Assembly (NCBI RefSeq): GCF_000507185.2
Contig: NZ_AYTM02000002.1
Span: 3,321,501 to 3,385,500 of the forward strand
Source: Pseudomonas syringae KCTC 12500
GTDB taxonomy: Bacteria; Pseudomonadota; Gammaproteobacteria; Pseudomonadales; Pseudomonadaceae
Direction: 5' to 3'
Length of the DNA stretch: 64,000 nt
Part shown: positions 9,763-18,787 of the stretch, one piece after another
How positions within the stretch are numbered: position 1 is the first letter of the stretch
How the letters are laid out: each line of letters begins with the position of its first letter
Made by a program: the position numbers and the translations under genes
Notes under the pieces: model-generated
The model's database searches: none
The model's input: the letters and a program-made list of their open reading frames with translations, nothing else
What the model was told of the DNA's origin: nothing

Positions 9763-10230
9763 TCAGGCCGTTACTATGATGCTTTCATAGTTTATCTTGA
9801 GTTTGTCGAGTCGAGAAGCTATCGCCCGGAAATGCTTCAATCGGGCGAAGGCACCTTCCATCAGTCAAATGCAACTGGCAGTCCGCGAGCGTCTACAGGC
9901 AAAGGAGTCTTGGAGGTGTTACCGACTCGGCTTTTTCTTGTTACCTACTCCTTTGTACTTGTCGCACCTGCACTGTGATAGTGAGTGTTGGCATAGCTGC
10001 CACCAACAAAAAACCACTCCCGGTCCGGCTCGGCCATCAGTTCCTGAAGCACCTTGAACCACTTTTCTGAAGCAGACCAGGGATTGAACTGCTCCAACTT
10101 CCAAACTCCTTAGGCAAGTCTCGCCAAAGGCAGCCCACTCGCATGCGGTGCAGCACGCCTTCAGCCGTGGTGCGCAAACTACGCTTGCTGAGGATCAATT
10201 CGTAGCAGAATTTTTCGTGACTTCGGCCAG
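9763..10230 (-). pseudogene. IS5-family transposase remnant (IS427-like), internally deleted
   Basis: On the minus strand, an N-terminal piece (LHRMRVGCLWRDLPKEFGSW, about 10090-10150) leads, with frameshift, to LMAEPDREWFFVGGSY (about 9990-10040, where the first DDE Asp would lie but reads G). After a deletion comes the C-terminal block GAFARLKHFRAIASRLDKLK ending NYESIIVTA and a TGA at 9763-9765. This matches the layout of IS5/IS427 transposases with most of the central catalytic region missing. Confidence 0.7.
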
Positions 10231-10249
10231 ACGAGTATTGTGATAGTGC

Positions 10250-10789
10250 TTATCTACTTTGCGGTTTTGCGATGGAAGCGCAGCTAGGGCTTCCTGCCGA
10301 GTATCCAAGACCTGGGTCGACCACCGCATCGAATTGTTTCAACGCTTCGGATCCGATCAGAAGCGGATATTTGAATGCACTCCGATCAGCCAAATTCACT
10401 TCTATGGTGTGTAAAGCTTCGCCCATGCACACGGATAGAGAGATCACCGGCCGGGCGCTGTAAAATTTTGTGTCATTAGGGGCGCGATCATCCGAACGGC
10501 GCTTGATCTTATCGACTCCCTCAAGAGGCTGTTCGATAAGGCGGTTGTGGCTGCCATCGATAGCAAGAGAAAAGCTTACCCAACGTTCTCCATTACGCTT
10601 GAAATATTTAATGTTTTGAGCACTTAGCGAGGCTGTTTATGCGCCAGTATCGAGTTTTGCGGGAATTTCCAGATCAATGTCGGGGAGCTGTATGTTCTCG
10701 TACAGGCCGTAGACCTTCTTTTCCGCCGAAATGCAAATGCTTGATGTTAAGAGAGAAATGCACAATACACAGATTATATTTAATTTCAT
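10250..10789 (-). pseudogene. Exported retropepsin-like (RimK/DUF785-type) protease, ochre codon in the active-site loop
   Basis: The ATG at 10787-10789 starts a Sec-type signal peptide (MKLNIICVLCISLLTSSICI), then VYGLYENIQLPDIDLEIPAKLDTGA, the N-terminal part of the clan-AA 'ATP-dependent zinc protease' family with the D-T-G motif. The next codon is TAA (10637-10639), after which the same frame continues TASLSAQNIKYFKRNGERWV and on to LLIGSEALKQFDAVVDP, the conserved family C-terminus. One substitution in the codon after DTGA therefore kills an otherwise complete gene of about 180 residues. Confidence 0.75.
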
Positions 10790-11402
10790 AATTCATGCTC
10801 GGTGGGCGAAGCAGGTTGTGGGCCATCGGGTCAACCGCATGTAAGCTAAGCGGGTAAGCAAAACGCTGATGCGTTAGACAATTTCTTTCTTGATAGTTCT
10901 GCTTAGTGTCGGATTAGTTTCAGGTCGGTTTTATGATGTTAGCAATATAAGTTCACCATGTGCTTGTTGGCCACTGCGGATGATTTCGAGACACCTGATC
11001 GAAAATTCCCTCTTTTGGCGAGCGCTTACTATTTGAAGGATAAAAAGGTCACTCTAAGGTGTTCGTGTTCATGCGTTGATGAGCTGCTGGCGAGTGCCTC
11101 ATCGCTATTCCGACGCCACAGCAGCGCTTGGGTGCCATCTGTCCCCAGTCTGGATGTAGTCAGGGGACCAAAATAGCTTGGATGGTATGGCTCGCTTGAA
11201 ATGTGGGGTCATGAGGCGCTTACCGTTGAACCAGGATAAAGAAGCGATAGATGAGTATGGTGTTGGCTCACCGAGGAGGATTTTGACGGTGTTGGCAAGG
11301 CTATAATCATAGCGCTGCGCCGAGCGCTGAGAGCGGCCGTTAGCTATATGATGTGCTTCAACAAACATAATCTTCTTTCGGTAGTGTCGATCCCGTATCC
11401 TG
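10790..11402. other. 613-bp region without a recognised gene
   Basis: Minus-strand reading shows a fragment (KIMFVEAHHIANGRSQRS through LANTVKILLGEPTPYSS) that looks coding-like but has no family match I can name and runs into the toxin gene frame region; a small plus ORF at 10958-11176 has no support. Probably debris between two mobile segments. Confidence 0.4.
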
Positions 11403-11753
11403 CTACATAGGCTGAAGCAGGCAGTAGCGGATGAGGGCCTGTTCAACACTTTGCTTGCCACCTAATACGAGCACCACGACGATGACATTTACATCGTCTG
11501 CGTCCCTCACCTCGTAAAAGACTCGGTATCCGTCGGTGTTCAACTCACGATAATGCAGTACACCCAGCTCACTCAATTGAGGACTGACCGGGTAACCCAA
11601 CGGGGTGGACAGTAGCTTGTCCTCGATGGCATCAATCAAGGTGTCTATGCGTTGAGCAGCGAGGGAGAATCTCTGATGGACAGCCAGGTGTTCAACCTGA
11701 TCCTCAAGGCTTTGCTGGGCAACACCGGTAAAGCGCAGTGCAAACGTATTCAT
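11403..11753 (-). CDS. RelE/ParE superfamily toxin
   Basis: Protein of 116 residues with the ParE/RelE layout: N-terminal TGVAQQSLEDQVEHL helix, a helical hairpin, then YRELNTDGYRVFYEVRDADDVNVIVVVLVLGGKQ, the beta-sheet core with the conserved Y-R-V-x-Y strand. Family members either cleave mRNA at ribosomes (RelE) or poison gyrase (ParE); sequence alone does not decide. The gene starts 12 nt after the antitoxin stop in one operon. The C-terminal about 12 residues extend beyond the usual end. Confidence 0.85.
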   Translation of the reverse strand: MNTFALRFTGVAQQSLEDQVEHLAVHQRFSLAAQRIDTLIDAIEDKLLSTPLGYPVSPQLSELGVLHYRELNTDGYRVFYEVRDADDVNVIVVVLVLGGKQSVEQALIRYCLLQPM

Positions 11754-11765
11754 TAATGCTCCTAT

Positions 11766-12014
11766 TTATTTCTGGGTAAACCTCCTGCTCAATCGGGCTT
11801 TGAGTTCGTCAGTGGAACAGTGCTTGCCTTGGGAGTACTCGCGGGAGCTGATTGCCAGGAGCTTCACCAAGGCAATTGACTCATCGCGGCGCTTACGATC
11901 AGCGTAAGACTCCACCACGTAGGCCGGAATACCGTTTTGCGTGACGACCAATGGCTCATCGAGAGGCAGGTCGGCTGCGTTGCGTTTCAGAAAACTGATT
12001 GTTTCAACTCGCAT
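11766..12014 (-). CDS. Phd/YefM-type antitoxin
   Basis: 82 residues: N-terminal Phd/YefM DNA-binding fold ([40 protein letters not shown]) followed by a charged toxin-wrapping C-terminus ending [12 protein letters not shown]. The start has a strong Shine-Dalgarno (AAGGAGGT, about 8 nt upstream). It precedes the toxin gene, the usual order for co-regulated type II modules, and probably autorepresses the operon from the AT-rich region 12015-12180. Confidence 0.88.
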   Translation of the reverse strand: MRVETISFLKRNAADLPLDEPLVVTQNGIPAYVVESYADRKRRDESIALVKLLAISSREYSQGKHCSTDELKARLSRRFTQK

Positions 12015-12208
12015 GAGTTGAGACCTCCTTCATATTGCACCGCGTACTGATGCATAACGCTTGGTTGGTTAGGCACAATATCGCCTAAGCATATTTAAAG
12101 ACCAAATATAGACTAAATCTGGACTTCATTCAAGTTTTTCCGTCTAGAGTCAAGACCACTCTCATTAGGATGCAGAAATATGACACCGTCTGAATTTTTA
12201 TGATTACT

Positions 12209-12230
12209 GGTGATAAAATAGGTTATCACC
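12209..12230. repeat. XerC/D-like palindromic core: 8-bp arms, 6-bp spacer
   Basis: GGTGATAA (12209-12216), AATAGG spacer, TTATCACC (12223-12230). It lies about 105 bp upstream of recombinase copy A. The right arm and flank (GTTATCACCAATTA) recur at the same place upstream of copy B (29469-29482), where the left arm is degenerate. Size and symmetry are what tyrosine recombinases use as core sites; it could equally be an operator for the recombinase or TA promoter. Confidence 0.5.
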
Positions 12231-12334
12231 AATTATTACCGCTTATCGGTTTCAGCTACAAGGGGCGATTCTTAGTTGCTTTTGTGACCACATATGTTGG
12301 CAGTGATCGCATGTAGGCCAATGATGAGAACGAT

Positions 12335-13297
12335 ATGCAGGAACTGACGAAAACCCAACAGAACGATCAGCGTCGGCTCACGTCGGTCGAATTTCAGACG
12401 CTGACCCAAGTTCCGGCTGCGGTCGAGTGGTTTGCCAACCTGGACAACCCTCGGACACGTCGTGCCTACCAAAATGACCTTGAAGATTTCTGCGGGTTTG
12501 TCGGGTTGGCTTCGGCCGATGAATTTCGCGTGGTGACCCGATCGCATGTTTTAGCCTGGCGTGCCCAGCTCGAGCATCGCGGTCTGGCCGGAGCTACGAT
12601 CCGGCGCAAGTTGGCGGCACTGGCCAGCCTGTTTGATCACCTCTTGGAGAGCAATGCAATTGCCGGTGGCAATCCGGTGCACGGAGTCAAACGACCGAAG
12701 ATAGAAAGCAACGAAGGCAAGACGCCGGCATTGGGCGATCACCAGGCCAAAGCGCTGCTCGAAGCCCCGGATGAAACGACCCTCAAAGGGCTGCGCGACC
12801 GGGCGCTGTTGGCTGTTCTTCTTTATCACGGGCTGCGCCGCGAAGAAGCGGCGCTGCTGCAGGTGAGCGACATCCAGGAGCGCCGAGGGATTCAGCACCT
12901 TAAGGTGCACGGCAAAGGCGGCAAGGTGCGCTACCTGCCACTGCACCCAGTAGCGGCCGGGCGTATTCACCAGTACCTAGAAAGCTCAGGGCATCATTTA
13001 GCGGAACGGAAGGTGGCGCTATTCATTCCGCTACGAGGCAAGCTGACCGGTGCCGGCATTACGGCCAACGGCATCTACACCGTGGTGGCGGCCTACGCGA
13101 AGAAAGCCGGGATCGAGGTCGGCGGCCTGGGTGTTCACGGACTTAGAGCAACCGCAGCCACCAATGCCCTGGAGCATGAAGCCGATATCGCCAAGGTTCA
13201 GGCCTGGCTGGGTCATGCCAACATCAGCACGACCAAGATCTACGATCGGCGAGAGAACAGGCCGGAGGACTCACCGACCTACAAGGTGAAGTATTAA
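12335..13297 (+). CDS. Tyrosine recombinase, XerC/D-like (copy A, intact)
   Basis: 320 residues: N-terminal SAM-like core-binding domain (about 25-115; NPRTRRAYQNDLEDFCGFV) and C-terminal catalytic domain (about 130-310). Catalytic residues are all present: R168 (HGLRREE), the hairpin Lys in GKGGK near 194, H268-x-x-R271 ([12 protein letters not shown]), H294 (LGHANIS) and nucleophile Y303 (KIYDRR). It probably performs site-specific strand exchange for the surrounding mobile segment. It is near-identical to the copy at 29580-30542, with relics at 31.8 and 35.3 kb and a diverged copy at 39.2 kb. A conserved Cys-rich ORF converges on its 3' end. Confidence 0.92.
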   Translation: MQELTKTQQNDQRRLTSVEFQTLTQVPAAVEWFANLDNPRTRRAYQNDLEDFCGFVGLASADEFRVVTRSHVLAWRAQLEHRGLAGATIRRKLAALASLFDHLLESNAIAGGNPVHGVKRPKIESNEGKTPALGDHQAKALLEAPDETTLKGLRDRALLAVLLYHGLRREEAALLQVSDIQERRGIQHLKVHGKGGKVRYLPLHPVAAGRIHQYLESSGHHLAERKVALFIPLRGKLTGAGITANGIYTVVAAYAKKAGIEVGGLGVHGLRATAATNALEHEADIAKVQAWLGHANISTTKIYDRRENRPEDSPTYKVKY

Positions 13298-13324
13298 TAG
13301 AAGGGATCGAGGCCAAGCAGCAGC

Positions 13325-13549
13325 TCAACCCTGCGCGCTGTCGAGGATGTGGTGCAACGCTGCCCACGGATGATCTCCTTCCACCTCGCTCACAGGACAG
13401 GTATCGGCATGTAGAAAAGGTTTTTCGCAGTCTTCCAGCGCTTGGCTTTCCATACAGTGAGCGCACACCGCCCGCCCGGCAACGATCATCCATTGAGCAT
13501 TCCACTTCTCAATCGCTCGTTCAGTGTCCAACTTCCGATCCCTCATCAC
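13325..13549 (-). CDS. Small Cys/His-rich protein convergent with the recombinase (copy A)
   Basis: 74 residues, no family recognised. Key pattern: AVCAHCMESQALEDC, then HADTC, giving C-x2-C...C...H-x3-C, plausible for one zinc site. The same protein occurs behind recombinase copy B (30571-30777) and as a stop-less remnant behind copy C. A and B differ by many substitutions while keeping the frame and Cys/His positions, which suggests real coding selection. It lies tail to tail, 27 nt from the recombinase stop. Start uncertain: copy B begins at METERG, equivalent to residue 7-9 here. Confidence 0.55.
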   Translation of the reverse strand: MMRDRKLDTERAIEKWNAQWMIVAGRAVCAHCMESQALEDCEKPFLHADTCPVSEVEGDHPWAALHHILDSAQG

Positions 13550-14199
13550 GCATCTCGCAAATGCTGACGGTACCTCTACAGCAACCGGATTGAAACGCTT
13601 GAAAAAATACCTCTTTTTGCGGATAGCTCAGGCACAGCGATCTAAAGAGCATCGCCTGCGGTGGGCCCTATCCACCCGCAGCTTTCGGCCAAAAGCGACC
13701 ATCGGGGTCTGCAGCCAGAGTCAGATAAACAGCGCATCCCACCCATCACAAGGCCGCTTGACAGCAAAAGTGACTGCTGCGCGGTCAGGCCGCATGGTTC
13801 ACGCATCAGGTCAGTGGTGAATAATAAGCGCGGCACTCTCCCGAGAGACAACAGGGGTAGCGGATCTTTTCTTGGTACGGCTGCTTGGCTGTTGCAACGT
13901 ATGGCAGATCTTACGGATCGCTGCTTTTGATACGCCGGATAGTCCACTGCACTTATAAAATATTACGGTATGTGTCAGAAATTTCAGCCATTAACGCCGT
14001 AGTTATAAGACCTACGGCGCTCACCTTTATTTATGACTAATGCTCATGTGCTTATGCGTGTGTACGGCATAGTCACCAACTACTCATAACGTTAAGTTCC
14101 TAGATCATCTCGCCCGTGAAACCTGCTTAAAAGACAACGAATGTTGCAGGACGATCCGGACGGTTCGAGATCGTAAAGCCTTCCTCAGGGAAACTAACC
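13550..14199. other. 650-bp intergenic region upstream of paoA
   Basis: No supported gene on either strand. It contains the phrase CAGCTTTCGGCCAAAAG (13679-13695), which also occurs downstream of recombinase copy B (near 30930) and is a common relic phrase in Pseudomonas accessory DNA, and a hairpin at 13995-14019. The paoABC promoter is expected in the last 180 bases. Confidence 0.4.
13995..14019. terminator. Hairpin upstream of paoA, terminator-like
   Basis: CGCCGTAG (13995-14002) pairs perfectly with CTACGGCG (14012-14019) over a 9-nt loop, followed by CTCACCTTTATTT. It could end transcription entering from the recombinase side or be an operator. Confidence 0.45.
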
Positions 14200-14841
14200 G
14201 TGGATACGAACGACATGATGCCGCTGACCAGGCGCAAATTCCTTATCGTTGGGGTGGTGACATCTGCGGCAATTGCCCTGCCCCCTTTTCTTAGCGCAAA
14301 GGCCAGCGCCGCCAATGCCGCTCAGCCAAACAAGAGGCAGATCGCTTTCAGTGTCAATGGCACCGAAAAACGCCTTGAGCTGGATACCCGAACTTCATTG
14401 CTGGATGCGTTGCGCGACCATCTCCACCTTACAGGCACCAAAAAGGGATGCGACCACGGCCAGTGCGGGGCCTGCACGGTCATCGCGAACGGAACGCGAA
14501 TCAACTCTTGCCTGACACTAGCAGTCATGCACCAAGGCTCGAGCATCACCACCATCGAAGGATTGGGTAGCCCCCAGAAATTGCACCCGATGCAGGCCGC
14601 TTTCATCAAGCACGACGGTTATCAATGCGGGTACTGCACGCCGGGACAGATTTGTTCGGCAGTGGCGGTGCTGGAAGAAATCCGCGCAGGGGTCCCTAGT
14701 CATGTCAGTGAAAACATCACCGATGCGCCTCGGCTCGAGGCCCGAGAAATCCAGGAACGCATGAGCGGCAACATCTGCCGCTGCGGCGCTTACTCCAACA
14801 TCATCGAAGCGATCACCGAAGTCGCGCAGGAGACCGCATGA
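14200..14841 (+). CDS. paoA: Periplasmic aldehyde oxidoreductase, [2Fe-2S] subunit (PaoA/YagT-like)
   Basis: Iron-sulphur subunit of a xanthine-oxidase-family molybdoenzyme that oxidises aldehydes to acids. N-terminus carries a twin-arginine signal ([10 protein letters not shown] plus hydrophobic stretch), so the folded complex is exported. Two [2Fe-2S] sites: plant-type [10 protein letters not shown] with a following Cys, and the C-terminal [10 protein letters not shown]...CRCGAY. GTG start at 14200 with CAGGGAA upstream; ATGs at 14215/14218 are alternatives. The stop overlaps paoB by 4 nt, marking a tightly coupled operon. Confidence 0.9.
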   Translation: MDTNDMMPLTRRKFLIVGVVTSAAIALPPFLSAKASAANAAQPNKRQIAFSVNGTEKRLELDTRTSLLDALRDHLHLTGTKKGCDHGQCGACTVIANGTRINSCLTLAVMHQGSSITTIEGLGSPQKLHPMQAAFIKHDGYQCGYCTPGQICSAVAVLEEIRAGVPSHVSENITDAPRLEAREIQERMSGNICRCGAYSNIIEAITEVAQETA

Positions 14842-15791
14842 GGCCGTTCAATTACGTGCGCGCCGAATCTCCGGCGCACGCTGCCCAGTCGGCTCAACTC
14901 GAAGGCGCACGCTTCATCGCCGGCGGCACCAACCTGCTCGATCTGATGAAGCTAGAGATCGAAACCCCCACGCATTTGATCGACATCAACGGAATAGGGC
15001 TGGACACCATTGAGCCTACCTCAGAAGGTGGGCTGCGCATTGGCGCCCTGGTGCGCAACACCAATCTGGCCGCCGACGCTCGTATCAGAAAGGACTATGC
15101 AGTATTGGCCAGGGCTCTGCTGGCAGGTGCTTCGGGCCAACTTCGCAACGTCGCGACCACGGCAGGCAATTTGCTGCAACGCACCCGCTGTCCCTATTTC
15201 TACGATACCAACATGGCTTGCAACAAACGCCAACCCGGCGCTGGCTGCGCAGCCATCGGAGGCTTCAGCCGACAGCTGGCAATCATCGGCACCAGCAGCA
15301 ACTGCATCGCCACCCACCCGAGCGACATGGCGGTGGCAATGCGATTGCTCGACGCCACAGTGGAAACGGTGCGGGCCAATGGGCATATACGTTCCATTCC
15401 GATGGCTGACTTCCATCGGCTTCCGGCTAATACGCCTAACATTGAAACGGCGCTGTTTGCGGACGAGTTCATCACCGCCGTTACGCTACCCAAGCCTGCC
15501 GGTGGTGTTCATCTGTATCACAAGGTCCGCGATCGTGCGTCCTACGCATTTGCCTTGATCTCTGTGGCGACCATCGTCCAACCTGATGGGACAGGCCGGG
15601 TTGCGCTGGGCGGTGTGGCACACAAGCCTTGGCGCCTAGACGCTGCGGACGCGCTGATGCCCGAAGGTGCCAAGGCGGTGACGGACAGACTGCTCGCCGA
15701 CGCGGCTCCCGCCCATGACAACGCCTTCAAGATTGTATTGGCCGAACGAACCTTGGCTTCGGCCATATCCGAAGCGAGGGCCCAGGCATGA
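14838..15791 (+). CDS. paoB: Aldehyde oxidoreductase FAD subunit (PaoB/YagS-like)
   Basis: 317-residue FAD subunit that passes electrons from the iron-sulphur subunit. N-terminal [18 protein letters not shown] is the FAD-binding loop; [22 protein letters not shown] with the later [15 protein letters not shown] gives the extra Cys cluster (probable [4Fe-4S]) known in E. coli PaoB-type proteins; [14 protein letters not shown] follows. It has no signal of its own and would be exported with PaoA. Overlaps paoA and paoC by 4 nt each. Confidence 0.9.
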   Translation: MRPFNYVRAESPAHAAQSAQLEGARFIAGGTNLLDLMKLEIETPTHLIDINGIGLDTIEPTSEGGLRIGALVRNTNLAADARIRKDYAVLARALLAGASGQLRNVATTAGNLLQRTRCPYFYDTNMACNKRQPGAGCAAIGGFSRQLAIIGTSSNCIATHPSDMAVAMRLLDATVETVRANGHIRSIPMADFHRLPANTPNIETALFADEFITAVTLPKPAGGVHLYHKVRDRASYAFALISVATIVQPDGTGRVALGGVAHKPWRLDAADALMPEGAKAVTDRLLADAAPAHDNAFKIVLAERTLASAISEARAQA

Positions 15792-17989
15792 AGTTTGATT
15801 TGCCCACCGGCAACAACCCGATCGACCAGCTGAAAGTCATCGGTCAGCCCCTCGATCGGATCGAAGGCCCCTTAAAAGTCACCGGCGCTGCTCGCTACGC
15901 CTATGAGAACCATGAGCAGGTTCCGGACGCTGTATACGGCTATATTGTGGGTGCAGGTATCGGCAAAGGTCGTATCGTGCAGATACAGACAGATGCCGCG
16001 CGCGAAGCCGCTGGTGTATTGACGGTTATTACTGCAGCCAATGCTGGCAAATTAGGCCATAGCGAGTTCAATGCGGCCAGGGCGCTGGGCGGCCCGGACA
16101 TCGACCACTACCATCAAGCAATCGCCATGGTGGTCGCCGAGACCTTCGAAGAAGCGCGCTCGGCCGCGCAGCTGATCGAGGTCGAATACGCGACGGGCCA
16201 CGGTCGCTTCGACCTGGCAGCCGAACGCCCTAACGCGCAAATGCCCAAGAGTGGGCCCGACACTGACGTCGGCCAGTTCGAGGAAGCCTTCAGCCAGGCA
16301 GGCGTGCAAGTCGATGTGACCTACACCACGCCTGACCAGGCCCACGCAATGATGGAGCCCCATGCATCCATCGCGCGGTGGCAGGGCGACCAGTTAACAT
16401 TGTGGTGCTCGATCCAGTTGCTGTCCTGGAGCAAGCGCGACCTGTCAATCATCCTCGGCGTGCCGCCAGAAAAGATTCGTCTGCTCTCGCCCTACGTCGG
16501 TGGCGGTTTCGGCGGCAAGGCTTCGGTGCTGGCAGATGCGGTGCTGGCGTCGGTCGCGGCACGTCAACTGGGCAGGCCGGTGAAGGTCGCGCTTACCCGA
16601 CCGATGATGTTCAACAACACGACTCACCGGCCCGCTACGATTCAGCGCGTGCGCCTGGGTGCCGACAGCTCGGGACGAATTACAGCCATCGGTCATGAAA
16701 CGCTGTCTGGCAATCTGCCCGGCGGCCCCTTTGAGAAAGCGGTTACCCAGACCCAAGTTTTGTACGCCGGTGCCAACCGCATGACACGTGCCCGCCTGGC
16801 CGTGCTTGATCTCCCTGAAGGCAACGCGATGCGTGCGCCCGGCGAGGCCTCTGGAATGATGGCTTTGGAAGGTGCCATGGATGAATTGGCCGAAGCCTTG
16901 AAAATGGACCCGGTGAAACTGCGCATTTTGAACGATACCCAGGTGGTTCCTGGAGAACCATCGCGTAAGTTCTCCACACGTGCGCTGATCCAATGTTTAG
17001 AGACAGGCGCACAGCACTTCGACTGGAGCAAGCGTTCGCCCATTCCGGCCAGCCGGCGTGAGGGTCGCTGGCTGATCGGCATGGGCATGGCTTCAGCGAT
17101 TCGCGGTAATCCCATCCGGGATTCCGCCGCGCGAGTACATCTGGATTCGCGCGGAATCATCACGGTCGAGACCGACATGACCGACATCGGCACTGGTAGC
17201 TACACCATCCTCGGGCAGACGGCTGCCGAGACCCTAGGCGTCACCCTGGACAAGGTGGTGGTTCGCCTGGGCGATTCGAACTTCCCGACGTCGGCAGGCT
17301 CCGCTGGCCAGCGCGGTGCCAACTCATCCACCTCCGGGGTGTATGCCGCCAGCATGAAGCTGCGCACGCTCATCGCCGAAAAGATGGGTATCGATCCCGC
17401 TACTGCACAGTTTACGGACGGCCAAGTGCGGGGCGGCGGTAAAACCATGTCCCTGGCAGAAGTTGCTCGGCAGGGTACGTTGACGGCCGAAGATACACTG
17501 GAGTTCGGTAAGGCCCGTGAAGAGCGCGAGCACCAGACCTTTGGTGCGCATTTCGTTCAAGTCCGGGTCGATGCTGCTACCGGTGAAGTGCGCATCGATC
17601 GCATGCTCGCCGTCTGCGCTGCTGGTCGCATACTCAACCCTAAGACCGCGCGCAGCCAGGTCATTGGTGCCATGACCATGGGTGCCGGCGCGGCGCTGAT
17701 GGAAGAACTGGTGGTCGACAAGCGTCACGGTTTCTTCGTCAATCATGACCTTGCAGGGTATGAAGTGCCGGTGCACGCCGACATTCCGCATCAGGAAGTC
17801 ATTTTCATCGACGAAGTGGATGCTTATTCGTCACCGATGAAAGCCAAGGGCGTAGGTGAACTTGGCATCTCAGGTGTCGCTGCGGCCATTGCAAACGCTG
17901 TCTATAACGCCACTGGAATACGGGTCCGGGAATATCCAATGACCTTAGACAAGTTCCTTGATCGCCTGCCACCGATTGTTACCAACTGA
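15788..17989 (+). CDS. paoC: Aldehyde oxidoreductase molybdenum-cofactor subunit (PaoC/YagR-like)
   Basis: 733-residue catalytic subunit. [12 protein letters not shown] starts the small (a/b hammerhead) domain; [12 protein letters not shown] is a Moco-binding glycine-rich loop; [20 protein letters not shown] is the conserved substrate-channel segment; [12 protein letters not shown] near residue 690 holds the catalytic Glu. Together with PaoA/B it forms a periplasmic heterotrimer for aromatic or aliphatic aldehydes. A PaoD/XdhC-type cofactor-insertion chaperone, usually next to the operon, is not in the neighbourhood, so maturation would need a chromosomal one. Confidence 0.9.
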   Translation: MKFDLPTGNNPIDQLKVIGQPLDRIEGPLKVTGAARYAYENHEQVPDAVYGYIVGAGIGKGRIVQIQTDAAREAAGVLTVITAANAGKLGHSEFNAARALGGPDIDHYHQAIAMVVAETFEEARSAAQLIEVEYATGHGRFDLAAERPNAQMPKSGPDTDVGQFEEAFSQAGVQVDVTYTTPDQAHAMMEPHASIARWQGDQLTLWCSIQLLSWSKRDLSIILGVPPEKIRLLSPYVGGGFGGKASVLADAVLASVAARQLGRPVKVALTRPMMFNNTTHRPATIQRVRLGADSSGRITAIGHETLSGNLPGGPFEKAVTQTQVLYAGANRMTRARLAVLDLPEGNAMRAPGEASGMMALEGAMDELAEALKMDPVKLRILNDTQVVPGEPSRKFSTRALIQCLETGAQHFDWSKRSPIPASRREGRWLIGMGMASAIRGNPIRDSAARVHLDSRGIITVETDMTDIGTGSYTILGQTAAETLGVTLDKVVVRLGDSNFPTSAGSAGQRGANSSTSGVYAASMKLRTLIAEKMGIDPATAQFTDGQVRGGGKTMSLAEVARQGTLTAEDTLEFGKAREEREHQTFGAHFVQVRVDAATGEVRIDRMLAVCAAGRILNPKTARSQVIGAMTMGAGAALMEELVVDKRHGFFVNHDLAGYEVPVHADIPHQEVIFIDEVDAYSSPMKAKGVGELGISGVAAAIANAVYNATGIRVREYPMTLDKFLDRLPPIVTN

Positions 17990-17997
17990 GAGGCACC

Positions 17998-18774
17998 ATG
18001 AGACTGATTGCACCCATGTTCGTCACACTGTGTTTCGCCGCCATGACCGAAGCTGGCGCCAGTACCGCCAAACCAGACCCCAAGCCTGCGCCCTATGTGC
18101 AGGAAGTCACGCCAAAGCTATATGACTACACCACGCAGCTGCTGTTTGGCGAAGTCTGGAAGCGCCCGCAACTGGCGAGCCGTGACCGTAGCTTAATCAC
18201 CCTCTCTGCCCTCATCGCAAACGGCCAGAGTGCACAGCTGACTGGCCATCTCAACCTAGGCTTGGATAATGGTCTGAAGCCTAGCGAGATCAGCGCGCTC
18301 ATTACCCATCTTGCTTTCTATGCCGGCTGGCCGAACGCGATGTCGGCAGCCGGTGTGGCACATAAGGTGTTTACAGAGCGCAAAATAGCCCATGAAGAAA
18401 TCGTCCTGCCAATCACTGAGCCTCTTAGTCTGGATGCGGACAGTGAAACCAAGCGGCGAGCTGCGGTGCAATCGGCTACCGGGACGGTAGCGCCAAAGCT
18501 GGGCGATTACACCAACGACGTCTTGTTCGCGGACCTTTGGCGTGACCCGGGCCTCACGGCCCGAGACCGTAGCTTAGTCACCGTCGCCTCGCTTATCGCA
18601 CAAGGCCAGGCCGCGCAGTTGCCGTTCCACCTGAACCGCGCGATGGACAATGGGCTGACCAAGACCGAAGCATCTGAAGTGTTAACACACTTGGCGTTCT
18701 ACGTTGGCTGGCCGAAAGCGATGTCGGCAGTGCCGGTTTTCAAGGAAGTCTTCAAGTCCCGGGCAAAGGACTGA
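17998..18774 (+). CDS. Exported protein with two carboxymuconolactone-decarboxylase-like domains
   Basis: 258 residues, Sec-type signal (MRLIAPMFVTLCFAAMTEAGA) then two tandem CMD/AhpD-like domains, each with the block RDRSLIT/VTxxxLIAxGQxAQL and the helix THLAFYxGWPxAMSA. The two halves are clearly internal duplicates. The Cys pair of AhpD-type peroxidase reductases is absent, so a classical thiol peroxidase role is not supported. It starts 8 nt after paoC and probably belongs to that operon. Periplasmic location matches the Tat-exported aldehyde oxidase. Confidence 0.82.
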   Translation: MRLIAPMFVTLCFAAMTEAGASTAKPDPKPAPYVQEVTPKLYDYTTQLLFGEVWKRPQLASRDRSLITLSALIANGQSAQLTGHLNLGLDNGLKPSEISALITHLAFYAGWPNAMSAAGVAHKVFTERKIAHEEIVLPITEPLSLDADSETKRRAAVQSATGTVAPKLGDYTNDVLFADLWRDPGLTARDRSLVTVASLIAQGQAAQLPFHLNRAMDNGLTKTEASEVLTHLAFYVGWPKAMSAVPVFKEVFKSRAKD

Positions 18775-18787
18775 ACACAGCCGCAAA

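Noticed and set aside
13642..13947. 101-residue minus-strand ORF upstream of paoA
   Set aside because: Composition is random-like, no Shine-Dalgarno, no family match, and it covers the conserved relic phrase seen elsewhere in non-coding DNA.
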